A stretch of 64,000 bases of DNA from Tremella fuciformis (taxonomy: Eukaryota > Basidiomycota > Tremellomycetes > Tremellales > Tremellaceae), in contig CP136500.1 of NCBI GenBank assembly GCA_032768795.1, positions 248,001 through 312,000 on the forward strand. The letters are read 5' to 3'. Made by a program: the position numbers and the translations under genes. Below, one piece after another: positions 10,277-20,251 of this stretch. The notes beneath the pieces are model-generated. The model worked only from the letters and a program-made list of their open reading frames with translations, ran no database searches and was not told the origin of the DNA. Position 1 is the first letter of the stretch; every line of letters begins with the position of its first letter.

Positions 10277-11458
10277 CGTTCCGGCACTCGCCAACTTGAG
10301 CAACAACTCGGTGACCTCGACGAGCTGGAAGGGAATTTGCCTCCGACTCCCCGCAAAGAAAACGAGCTCAAGATCAGCCTTGAGAATGCGCCTGAGCCTC
10401 CGGACGACCCTGTCAAAAACCCCGAGGCCTACGAGCGCTTCAAGGCTCATTTCGCTCAGTGGAAGCTCCTTTGCCAAGCTTTCGAGGCTGGCCAGTGAGC
10501 GCAAGCTAGGGATCAGCCTGCACCCTCGCCAAGCCCCGCCGCGTCTCACCTAGGCTCGACGAAAGAGCCGAAGATCAAGGAGCCAGACACCTTCTCTGGC
10601 ACAAACCCGGCTGCGTTGAAGAGCTTCCTCCTCCAATGCCGACTCATGTTTGAGCTCAGCAGCTCTCGCTACTCCAGCGAGGACACCAAGGTTCTAGCCA
10701 TGGTGGCCTACCTTTGGGGACCCGCCTTGGCTTGCGTCCAGCCTCTCTTGTCGCAGGAGCCGAGAGTTGCCGAGCTCTCGTCGGTCGGAGCGTTTACTGC
10801 CTACCTGCGAGCTAGCTTCGGCGACCCCGACGAGCGTGGCACAGCCAAACGCCAGCTCGGCAAACTCCGCCAGGATAAGGACGCTGCCTCTTACTTCGCC
10901 CGCATCCGAGAGCTCGCCACAATCGCCGGCTACACCGACCAATTGGCCATTGTCAATATTGCCGTCGCCGGCCTGCAGGCCAACCTCAAGGACGAACTTG
11001 CCAAACGCGGCAACTTCGACACGCTCGTCGAACTCGTTGGGTTCGTTGTCCCTCTCGATAACCGCCTCTGACGCAGGTCCGAAGAACGCAAGAAGGAAGA
11101 GACCCACTCTCCCCCTTTGCAGACCTACGCCGGGACTCTTGCCAAGCCTTGCCCTGATTGCAGGCTTGACCCAAGGCAGCCCGAGCAGAGGTCTGCTCTT
11201 CTACCTCCTCGTCCACAGCCTGCTTTTGCCGCAGTTCGCCAAGAACCTCGCCGCGTCTCGCCGCGTCTCGCCAAACCCTCGTCCCCAGATGGCCGCCGTC
11301 CTTACGGGCCGTTGTCTGAGGCCGAGAAAGATCAACGTCGCCGAGCTGGAACTTGCATTATCTGCGACAAGCCAGGCCACTTTGCTTCTGACTATCCCTC
11401 TCGATCCAACAAGCCAAGGGAGACAGTCATCGCCAAACCCGAGTCCCCAAAAGCCTAG
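10277..11458 (+). pseudogene. Gypsy-3 gag, disrupted
   Basis: A gag-like reading is spread over frames at 10277-10498, 10560-11071 and 11117-11458. The middle piece shows the conserved retrotransposon gag stretch EPDTFSGTNPAALKSFLLQC, and SFGDPDERGTAKRQLGKL follows. The zinc knuckle reads CIICDKPGHFASDY, so the fourth ligand (normally Cys) is Tyr. Stops at 10496-10498 and 11069-11071 break the frame. A non-functional Gag is inferred. Confidence 0.75.
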
Positions 11459-11593
11459 GGGACGCTTCTTGCGGCGAAGCCTCTTCCCCTAACCCCGTCC
11501 TCGCCGCAACTCGCCCAGTCTCCCCGATCCCTGTTGATGTTAGCCAGCCAGAAAGTGAGCATGCATTGAGTGCTGCTTACTCTGGCCTGCCGG

Positions 11594-12059
11594 TGTTATG
11601 ACCCGTCCCCAAGGAGGTTGACTTGGAGACGAGTGGACTAAGACAGTTTATAGCTAGCTTGGTTCACAACTGGCAGGGGCAAACCGTAGTGTTGAACAGA
11701 TGGTCGACTGCTTGATAAAGGAGTGTGTTGCAAGAGATAGACAGTATATAACTAAGAGTAAAGTACAAGGGTTATAGTGGAGCACAGGAAGGGAGGTGAG
11801 GAAAGCGAGGGAGTTGTGATAGTTTTCGTTGTTGAACGAAATCTGTCTGTGCGCCGGCCTTATATATACAGTGGAATTGCACAATGCACGATCGTGCCGC
11901 GTGGCTGATCCATGTCACATGCCCACCACTCCCCTCAATTGTGCTCCGAGGACCACTCCCCTCTAACGAGGTGCGTGCGCACACCATAATCACATGACTC
12001 CATCCCGTTATTGTGCTCCGTGCGCCCCTCTGTTGTGCTGCGTGACTTGGGTCCTAACA
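11594..12059. mobile_element. Solo LTR (LTR-7), 466 bp, inside Gypsy-3
   Basis: TGTTATGACCC...GGGTCCTAACA with a perfect 5-bp target duplication GCCGG at 11589-11593 and 12060-12064. A TATATATA box lies near 11862-11870. No coding sequence and no internal region. It sits between gag and the protease of Gypsy-3. Confidence 0.9.
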
Positions 12060-12064
12060 GCCGG

Positions 12065-14945
12065 CACCAACTAACCTTGAAACTAACCAACCTCTCGCCG
12101 AAGGACGAGTAGGTGGTTACCCTGCCAAAATCCTCGTCGATTCTGGCGCCTCCCACAACTACATCTCCCGTCCCTTTGCCGAGAGCCACCGACTCTTGGC
12201 GATACCTTGTCAAACTCCGTCGGATCTCCAGCTCTTCGACGGAACCCTCGCTCGAGATGGTCCGCTCACGCATTACGTCTGAGAGGATGTAGAGCTGGGT
12301 CCCCTCTCTGGAACCACTCGCCTCGAGATCACCAAGCTCAAGGGAGCGGATGCCGTGCTCGGCTACTCCTGGCTATGTAGTCGCCGAGCCAAAATCGACT
12401 TCGGCAAGAGAACGATAGTCGATCCTCGATCCAAAGGTTGGGCAGAAGAGCCCGCCTTCCTTGCCGAATCCTGTCCCGAACCGGATGAGCTCCACGCCAG
12501 AGCCTCCGCCTTGTCCATTGTGGCCGAGCCGCCGCAGAGCTCGCCGAGTGTCGGCAAGCCTGAAGGTCAGCAAGACCTTGCTCCAGCCCTTCCTAGTGTC
12601 GCGAGTGACTCGCCTATGCCGCCGAAGGTCGTCGCGCCCTCGCCCACGTCCCAGTCCTCGCCCTCGCCCTTGCTCAAGCCCCCTCGGCCCCAGGCCAATT
12701 TGGTCGCCCGGCGGGCTTCCCTCGCCCCGACTCGTTCGAAACCGCCGAGGTCCGGCAATTTCTCGACGAACCGATCCAGAAGAACCAAGCTAGCTAAACT
12801 TCGCAAGGAAATCGGGGAGCACATTGGACGGGTGTCCAAGCCCAACTCGATTGTGCCCTCGCCTGTCTTGAAATGGCCAAGCCTCGTCAAAGAGGAACCG
12901 ATGCGCCTGTACGCTGTGTCCGACGCTCGAGCAGTGTCGGAGAGGTTCGACGATTTCAACGAGCTCGCCACCCTGCCTTCGTTTACCTCGGCGTATGAGT
13001 TTACGCCGGAAGAGAAAGATCTTGTGATGATCTGCGTCCCGCCACAGTATCACGAGTTCCTCGAGATCTTCCATCCTCGCCAAGGTACGGAGACCCTCGC
13101 TCCCCATCGCCCATACAACATGCGCATCAATCTGCGACCGGATCATGCGCTGCGAGTTGCCCCGTTGTATGAGGTGTCCCAGGAGCAAAAGTTGGCGATG
13201 CGAGCCATTATCGACAGAGAGCTTGCCGCAGGTCGGATAAGAGATAGCAACTTGCCGTACGGCTCGCCGACGTTCTGCGTGAAGAAGCAAGACCTTGTGA
13301 ATTGGCAAATGGTTGTTGACTATTGCCATCTCAACGCAGCAACGATCCCCGATGCCTACCCCGTCCCGCTGATCTCCCAGGTCACGGCGAGCCTCGCCGG
13401 ATCTGAGTGGTTTAGCTCATTTGACCTAGTCTCGGCGTATCAGTTGTTGAGGATTGCCGAGGGATTCGAGAAGTACACTGCCTTCCAAACTCCATTCGGC
13501 ATGTTTGAATCATTGGTGGTGAGAGATGGCTTGCAGAACGCACCCGCTGTCTTTCAGCATTTCCTGAACGAGTTATTCGCCGACCTTGCCGAGTGGGTAT
13601 GTGTCTACATCGATGACATCATCATTCACGCCAAAACGCTTGACGAGCTTTGCCGAGTCACAAGGATTGTCATGGAAAGGATCCATGGCACCTCGCTCTT
13701 CTGCAAGGCCTCAAAATGCCACTTCAAGCAACGCTCAGTCAAGTTCCTTGGGTTTATCGTCTCCGGCAAGGGCGTCGAGGCCGACGCGTCCTATGTGCAG
13801 GGCGTCGTCGACTATCCCCCTCCCCGCAATGTTTGCCAAGTTCGACGATTCCTCGGCATGGCTAGTTACTATCGGCAATTTGTACCGGACTTTGCCAAGG
13901 TAGCCGGGCCTCTGCACAGTCTCACCAGAAAGGACGTCAAGTTCACGTGGGGCAAAGGCAAGCAGGCAGCCTTCAACGAGCTCAAGTCGAGGTTGCAGCG
14001 CTCGCCGATCCTCGCCTTCTTCGACCCAACTTGGGATGCGATCCTGCAGACCGACGCATCCGCCTATGGATGGGGGTTTGTTGTCTCGCAGAAAGACGCC
14101 GAGGATAACGAGCACCCGGTGGCTATCGAGTCAGGCGCGTTCACCAACGCCGAGCTGAACTACACCACCACGGAAAAGGAGTTCCTCGCCGTGGTTCACG
14201 CGTTTCGCCGAAGACGACATCTCCTCGCCCAGGTTCATACGACGGTGATCACTGATCACTTGAACCTCACCTACTGGATGGAATCTCGGCAACTCAACCC
14301 AAGGCAAGCTAGATGGGTTGAGATCCTCGCCGGGTTTGATTCAAGATCGTCTACAGGCCTGGCAAGCTTGCCAAGCTCCCCAACGCTCTGTCCCGGAATC
14401 CTTCTTACTCCCCAGGCTCGCTCGTCGAGCAACCCCAGAATTTCCTCCAAGCCCTTCCCTCACTTGACGAGTCCGTCGAGGTCTCGTCAAATCTCGCCTA
14501 CCTCCTCCGCGCCGTCAGAGTACGCGCGCCCGCCCTCCCCGAGGGAACAACGCTCGCCGAGCGTCTCCTCAAGGACCCCGACATTCGGCCAATCCTAGGC
14601 CATCTCGACCAAGGGTCCCAGACCCTTTCTAGCACTCACCCAGAGCTGGGAGCTCTGCGGAAGCGGTTGGGCTTCGCCAAGCCCGCCGTATTCAATTACT
14701 CTCGCCAAGGCTCGCTCCGTATCGACGAGCAATTTTACCTTTCGCGGGGTCCCGAGCGCCTCCAAGCTCTCAAGACCCGCCATGAGTCACTCCTAGCCGG
14801 TCACCCTGGATCGGCAAAGACGGTGCAGCTCCTTCAGCGTGACTACACCTGGCTTGGGCTTCGCCGAGATGTCGGCAAGTACGTCAAGGGATGCGCCGTG
14901 TGTCAGCGAATCAAGCCAGATCATCAGCGAGTGAAGGGATACCTG
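12065..14945 (+). pseudogene. Gypsy-3 pol (protease, RT, RNase H, start of integrase)
   Basis: Protease ILVDSGASHNYIS begins near 12130. A TGA at 12280-12282 interrupts the frame before AVLGYSW. The main open part, 12355 to about 14338, carries an RT with FDLVSAYQLLRI and VYIDDIIIHAK and an RNase H with TDASAYGWGF. Near 14338 one base is missing (WVEILAGF is followed by a shift). In the new frame the integrase zinc domain is readable (HESLLAGHPG, CAVCQRIK). The sequence is cut at 14945, so the DDE core is absent. At least one nonsense codon, one frameshift and a 3' truncation. Confidence 0.85.
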
Positions 14946-15440
14946 TGTCACGACGGACGTAGGAAGAGCACATGGAAGCCACGTGGGGAGACGGAGCTCG
15001 GACTCGTTGATTCAACGCGTCACTCGCCGAGCTCGCCGAGGGACGACGGATACTTAGGAAGACTGGGCGCGTGATACGTTCCGTAGTCTTCTCCCAATTG
15101 TTGTTCTCTGCAGACACGTAGACTGCCTGCTCCGTCCCATCGCTTGGCTTGCCAGCGATACCGAGTCCCCCGCCGAGTACCTTGCCCATCTCCCTCAACT
15201 CGCTCCCGCTTGTTGAGTTCACCTTCCTGCTCGCCGAGTTCAACGAGTCCCTCGCCGCACCCCTCGCTCAACCCGTTCATCTCCTCGAGCTCAGCGAGTC
15301 CCTTGCCGAGCTCCTCGCCCACCTCTCCAAGCTCAGCGAGTCCCTCGCCGAGCTCTTCGCCCAACTCGCTCATTCCCACCTACGTCAACGACCCCCACGC
15401 CGACCATTCGGAGTACGTGCCCGCGGCGGTCGTCGTGACA
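14946..15440. repeat. LTR-3 copy (495 bp) that cuts off Gypsy-3
   Basis: TGTCACGACGGACG...GTCGTCGTGACA. The same LTR is found at 41979-42449 with a clean target duplication. Here the flanks ACCTG and GTTTT do not match, so this copy marks a recombination or deletion breakpoint. The body is packed with CTCGCCGAG and CTCAGCGAG repeats. Confidence 0.8.
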
Positions 15441-16445
15441 GTTTTCCCCTCATTTCAAAGCGTTTCCGCCAGAGCAGGTGCGATCCGATCCGAAGGTCGA
15501 CCGAGAGAGTCATCTGGGCCTGAGAATATGGGCTCTGGGATTGCTGCACGTCTGCGATCTTTCCGAGACACCCGCTTTTATGCCGGAGCTTGTCCAGACC
15601 TACAGGACGGTAGGGGAGAAAAGCAAAAAGAAACATTATTGCTGCGCTTGAGTCCAAAGTGGACGAAAGTATTGTACCTGCGAGTACTTTCAGGAGACTG
15701 GCAAGCAGGGCTGTTCCCTCTACGCCTGGGCATACCTTTTACGATGTGGATCTGTGTCCGAGTTTGACAATAAGCTTGCTGCCATTCAATACGCGATCGA
15801 GAAGGCCTCAACCCCAGCGTGGAGAAGAACGTGCATCTCAGAGGGGAAAGAACTCCATCATTATGGACATACGGTTGATGCGGAGGAAGATTCCAACGAT
15901 CTCCGCCAGTGGTATGGAGAAGAGTTTGCACCCAGAAGGACCCAGCCGGAGCCCGCTTTGCCGCCCTTCAAGCCAGCTCGGAGTGCGGTCATTGAAAATG
16001 ACTCCTCTGCCCTCGATATAGGTGATCCAAAAGTATCTCCAATCATGCGGAGACACTCTCACGGAGACCAGCAAGCCGTCAAACGACAATCTGGACCGAC
16101 CGGAGCTTCAACTCAGAACCAAGAAACTCAAAAGGGAACTGCCTCTGCTGGACATCCGAAGGCTACACAGCCTCTGCATCCCAGTCGCTCTGCTCCTAAA
16201 AGCGTGCTTGGTCAGAAGTCTTCCCTTGCTCTGCCTTACGCTCCCAATACAATCATTCAGCGACCCGTTGGGGCTATCAATGTCAGTGGACAACAATGCT
16301 TCGCTCTAAGCCTATTTCATATTCTCTTGCGGCAAGACGTCTTTGTTGCTGCTTTTGAGAAAGAGAAGGTGGTCCTCCGCGCATACATCCCAAGCACCGT
16401 CAAGATTCTGGAAGAATTCCTGCTGGACATTTGCACGTCTCATGT

Positions 16446-16690
16446 GGTGAACAACTGTCATGAATGACACCAAACCTCGGTAGCACTGCAGTATATATAG
16501 ACCTGTGACTCGAGGATAACAACCCGAGCAAGGCCGCAGATTTCCTTTTAGTACAGTGGTTACTAAAAGGTTCCTTGGTTGCGTGGTTTCGTGACAACAA
16601 CCCCTCGATGGTTGAGGGATTATTGAGTGCGTCCCTCCATGTCCGCGTGCGAGACTGGCTGATAAGCCAGGGGACCGTCTGATTGACAAC
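16446..16690. mobile_element. Short insertion with 5-bp duplication CATGT
   Basis: About 245 bp inserted in the USP-like frame, flanked by CATGT at 16441-16445 and 16691-16695. It contains a TATATATAG box at about 16493. Removing it with one CATGT copy restores an open frame across the junction. The ends are not a clear TG...CA, so whether it is a solo LTR or a MITE is unresolved. Confidence 0.6.
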
Positions 16691-16728
16691 CATGTCAGTG
16701 GGCACCATGATCCCTCTGAGGTCTTGCT

Positions 16729-16904
16729 TGTTACAAAATGAGCGTGGTATGCATCGCCCTCTTGGGGCCGAATGTACATATATATCAAGCAGTCAGACGG
16801 CCTGTGCGCAGCTGGGCCGTCGCGTCTTATTGTCCTACTCCGCATCCTACCCAAAGAGGCAATTCCGGTGGCTATGAGGCGTTCACGGTGCTTATTGTTC
16901 AACA
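16729..16904 (-). repeat. 3' LTR of the gag-protease element
   Basis: 176 bp; in sense orientation TGTTGAACAA...TTTTGTAACA. Identical to the 5' LTR. Confidence 0.95.
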
Positions 16905-19278
16905 CTCCCCCTCGAAGTTGGCGGGCTGCAGGGCAATTGCGACAGCCTCTGCAATGGTGTCGAGCACCTCTGAGGTAGCCTGCAGCCTGTCGATCTTCGC
17001 ACCATGACAATCAAGCCCGGGAACGACTGATGCGGGGGTCGCACGGATCACCGCTCTGCCTTCTCCATGTGGATCGGAAGCGATCCCGCCGTTCTCCGTC
17101 AATTCCCCACCAATCTCGATGATCTTGGTGTCTTCCGGTAGCTCTGATCCTGATTGATTCTCTGCAGCTCCCCCTGCATGCATGCAGTCCCTCATATCCC
17201 GTGCGCATGCAGCAAGGCGTCGCTCATGACGCTGAGTCGCAAGCTGACTATCGGCATTTCGGCGTTTTAACCTTGTCACGTGATGTGGCAACACGTCGTC
17301 TCCGGCTCTGTCGTCCTCAGGACGACGACTCGACGTCGTCTCTGTATCGTCGCTCGTCTCTCGCTCGTCGCTGATGGCCGACATGCGCATGTAGCCGTCT
17401 TCCTGCGCCGCGTACTGACTCTCCTGACGTAGGGCTTCAAGACGGTGTGCGGCAATGGCGGTGGCGAGTGACTTGGTGAGCGGAACTTCACTCTGACCGG
17501 TCGGGCTGATCCCCAGCTCTGCAGCGGTGTCGACGGTTCTTTGACCCGTATCCGCGGTCTCCTTCTCATCACAGGCTCCCCCTGCTCCCATCTGATCACC
17601 AAACGACGCCGCCTTGCCCTCATCATCGTCCTGCGAGTCCTCGGAGCGCTCAGCAACGATCTCGGCCTCGACGTCTCTTGCGGCGGCGATGTAGCCCGGG
17701 GCGGTCGGGCTGGTGGTGGTCTTGAGAGCGACGGTCCACAGGGATCCTCTCTTGCTCAGCGTGAGCGTCTCGTCCTCTCTCTTGAGCGTCCCGCCGCCGT
17801 CTCTTATCTCTGCTTCCCAGCCGCGGGCAAGCAGCCTTGACAACGAGCACACGCTGACTCGAGCAGTTGGCACAAGATACACGTCTTGCAGCGTGAGGCG
17901 TCGTCCCGACAGGACGACCTCGATCTCACCGGCCTCGACGGTCTCCACGGTACCTCCGCTGGCTAGCCCGACTGCGACGGGCGTCTCAAGCGTCCGCACG
18001 CTCTTGAGGATCGAGCGGTGCGGGGTCAAATGATGGGTAGCACCGCTGTCGATCACCCAGGCCGTCTCGACGACGGTCTTGGCATCCTCGGCGGTCTCCC
18101 TGGTCTCTGCGATCTCGCCGGGCTCAGCGGCCTCGACGATCCTCTCGGCGACGGTGACAACGGCCCTGCTCTCAGCCCATGGGTTGCCGAGCAGATCGGC
18201 CCGTTCGGTGGTGCCGACGGTGAGACCGATCCAGGCGTCGATCCCGCCAGCTGCGAGCAGGCTTCCTTCGGCCGGGATGGTGATGCGCTTGTCCTTGGTA
18301 GGCGGTTTGTCCTTGTCTGCGACCGAGCGCTCATCATCAGAGCTCTCGTCGCGATCCTCGGTGTCGCTCCGCTCGTCGCGATGACGTCTCTGTCGGTCCC
18401 TGCGATCCCTATGGGTCTTGCGCTGACGTGCAGCCTTGCAGTCACGCTCCCAATGACCCATCTCTCCGCATCGCCAACACTCGTCATCCTTCCTAGCCTT
18501 GACGCGACGACGCTCCGCCACCATGACGGCGTCTCCGTGGTTCCTCTCTGTCAAGCCGTATTGGTCAAATCGGCCATATCGTCCGAGCGACGGCCTAGCC
18601 CGTCGTCGAGCGATCTCTGCGGTGTATTTGGAGAGCACGACAGACCACGTCTGCTCACTCTTGGCGATGGGGGTTGGCTCGGCACGCACGATGTTGAAAG
18701 CGGGATCCAGGATCGTCGACAGGAACCTCTGCGCGCGCTCGCCATCGCTCAGGACGATCCCGACGCGCTTGCCGTCCGCTATCGCCTTCGAGAACGTCTC
18801 TACGTGCGCGCTCATGTCGTCCGCGGTAGCGTCGCCTTTGAGGTCCATCGTCCACAGCCTGGACTGCACGATGCGCTGGTTCTCGAGCAGATCCACTTCG
18901 TGCATCTTGTCGCAGTATTTCCACATGTCGACGGCGGCGAACAGGTCTTCGATGTCGAGCCGAACAGCCTCTGAAGCTGTGCCCTTCAAAATCGCTTGCG
19001 CCCTGCTCTCTCGGGCTTGCCACCGTTCCCACTCTCTCTTGTCCTCCCAACTGAGCGCCCTACCAGCCTCAGATCCTGTCTGTCGGCATGACAGATCCGG
19101 CTCGGACTCGACGCTCGGCGGTGACGGCCTGCCCTGGCTCGACATCGAGCCCCAAGGCGGCATTCCAGCAGTCTGATAGCTGCAGGGCGATCTCGACCGC
19201 TGCTCGCCACGGCGCGTAAGACGACGGGTCGTGCGATAGCTTCGGGATCGCGTCAATATTGATTCTAGCGCTCGACAT
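16899..19278 (-). CDS. Gag with CCHC knuckle and aspartic protease, no pol
   Basis: The Gag N-terminus (start ATG 19276-19278, MSSARINIDAIPKL, with PSSYAPWRAAVEIAL as in UBN2 Gag) lies in one frame to about 19080. The rest, an 807-codon open frame ending at 16899, lies in the +1 frame relative to it; the two overlap at 19069-19130. The second frame carries Gag helices with LSWEDKREWERWQA, CWRCGEMGHWERDC (CCHC), a charged linker, and protease WVIDSGATHHLTPH followed by a ~350-residue acidic tail. The frame change may be programmed +1 shifting, a short intron, or a mutation. The ORF ends six bases inside the 3' LTR. Confidence 0.8.
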
Positions 19279-19440
19279 CTTGCGATAACGGTATCCAAGA
19301 CTGTCGACGGCGGTCTGTGCACACGCGGGGGTGCTGTAACTAACCAACGGCTTCCAGAGCGTCCCGGCTGACGGCGACGGCTCGAGCGATCCTACAGCGA
19401 GCTCTCGGTAGCTCAGAGCTGAGTCTTGGGACTTTTAATC

Positions 19441-19616
19441 TGTTACAAAATGAGCGTGGTATGCATCGCCCTCTTGGGGCCGAATGTACATATATATCAA
19501 GCAGTCAGACGGCCTGTGCGCAGCTGGGCCGTCGCGTCTTATTGTCCTACTCCGCATCCTACCCAAAGAGGCAATTCCGGTGGCTATGAGGCGTTCACGG
19601 TGCTTATTGTTCAACA
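19441..19616 (-). repeat. 5' LTR of the gag-protease element
   Basis: 176 bp, identical to the 3' LTR, next to target duplication TTGCT at 19617-19621. It has a TATATATC box. Confidence 0.95.
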
Positions 19617-19787
19617 TTGCTGCGCCTTCTTCAGCGGCTGGACGAGGGGATTGGGGGCTCGGAGTTCACCGATTTGTTACGCTGCCATCTTCAATGGCTT
19701 TTCCCAGGTCCATGCGAGCACAGAGAACCTATCGAAGAGCTAGAGACGGCGGCGGACGGACAGCTCACCTCGATAACCTTGCTCCCC

Positions 19788-19840
19788 GACGGAATCTGTA
19801 GCTCTGTGGCTATGTAACTCCGGTCACCTGTTGCGAGAGC
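19788..19840. repeat. Divergent Copia-A-like LTR end
   Basis: CGACGGAATC, then TAGCTCTG and CCGGTCACCTGTTGC match one end of the Copia-A LTR with several differences. The rest of the LTR is not recognisable. From here to 20251 I see no gene or repeat. Confidence 0.4.
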
Positions 19841-20251
19841 TGGGCTCACGTGAAGAACCTCGACTCGGCGCCATGCCTCCCTTGTGCCGTTGAACCACTT
19901 GTCAACCCAGTCGAGCCCCGTAGATCAACATCGGATACCTCGTCGTCAAAGCGCCAGACCTCACCAACCTGGACAAAGACCACTGGCGGGTAGACATCTC
20001 ATAGCTTGAACATCGAATGCAAATACCGATTGCTGCGTAGGCGTCATGGCACCGTCAGTCAGTCGCGTAGATCTCGATGCATCATACATACTGGGTCTCA
20101 CCGTCAAACACTGCAACAGCCCTGTTCTCGCACAATATACTCTAGCAACCCCTCGAGCACACATCCGGTCCCGTTGTGTTTGGTCCGCACGTCGAAAACG
20201 TTGGTGGGTTGACAGACATGATACCGTGTCGTGCGGCCGAAAGTGGTCTAC

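Larger units (their letters stand above)
10274..14945 (+). mobile_element. Gypsy-3, degenerate Ty3/gypsy element, internal region
   Basis: Internal part of a plus-strand element that begins at the LTR-4 type LTR. It holds a broken gag, a nested solo LTR at 11594-12059, a protease-RT-RNase H frame, and the start of integrase, and it ends abruptly at the LTR-3 copy at 14946. No 3' LTR of its own is present. The coding sequence is rich in CTCGCCGAG-type motifs, unlike Gypsy-1 and Copia-A, which are rich in CTCGTCGAG. Confidence 0.8.
16729..19616 (-). mobile_element. Complete gag-protease-only LTR element (2.9 kb), non-autonomous copia type
   Basis: LTRs at 16729-16904 and 19441-19616 are 176 bp each and identical base for base. 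The target duplication TTGCT is perfect (16724-16728 and 19617-19621). A polypurine tract (sense CGAGGGGGAG) precedes the 3' LTR. The internal region holds one long frame with Gag, a zinc knuckle and an aspartic protease, but no integrase, reverse transcriptase or RNase H. Movement must depend on enzymes from another element. Confidence 0.9.
15650..19787 (+). pseudogene. SWIM-like and ubiquitin-protease (USP)-like gene relic, split by two insertions
   Basis: One frame from about 15652 reads CTCEYF...GC, which resembles a SWIM zinc finger but lacks its final histidine. It continues to VGAINVSGQQCFALSLFHIL (about 16265-16330), like the Cys box of USP peptidases. After the insertion at 16446-16690 and the mini-element at 16729-19616, the same frame resumes as GHHDPSEVLLRLLQRLDEG and FPGPCEHREPIEE, like the QQDAxEF region and first zinc ligand of USPs. 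A TGA at 15649 blocks the upstream frame, and the copy ends in a divergent LTR near 19788. In basidiomycetes such domain pairs are often carried by MULE-like elements; that link is inference. Confidence 0.45.

Noticed and set aside
12567..13329. Long minus-strand frames inside Gypsy-3 pol
   Set aside because: Shadows of the RT frame, with no domain signature.
16443..16692. Alternative boundaries for the short insertion giving TG...CA ends
   Set aside because: They require an imperfect duplication (TCTCA/TGTCA) and leave the host frame broken, whereas the CATGT boundaries restore it.
17541..18974. Long plus-strand frames inside the mini-element (up to 318 codons)
   Set aside because: Antisense shadows of the GC-rich gag-protease gene with no start, splice or domain support.
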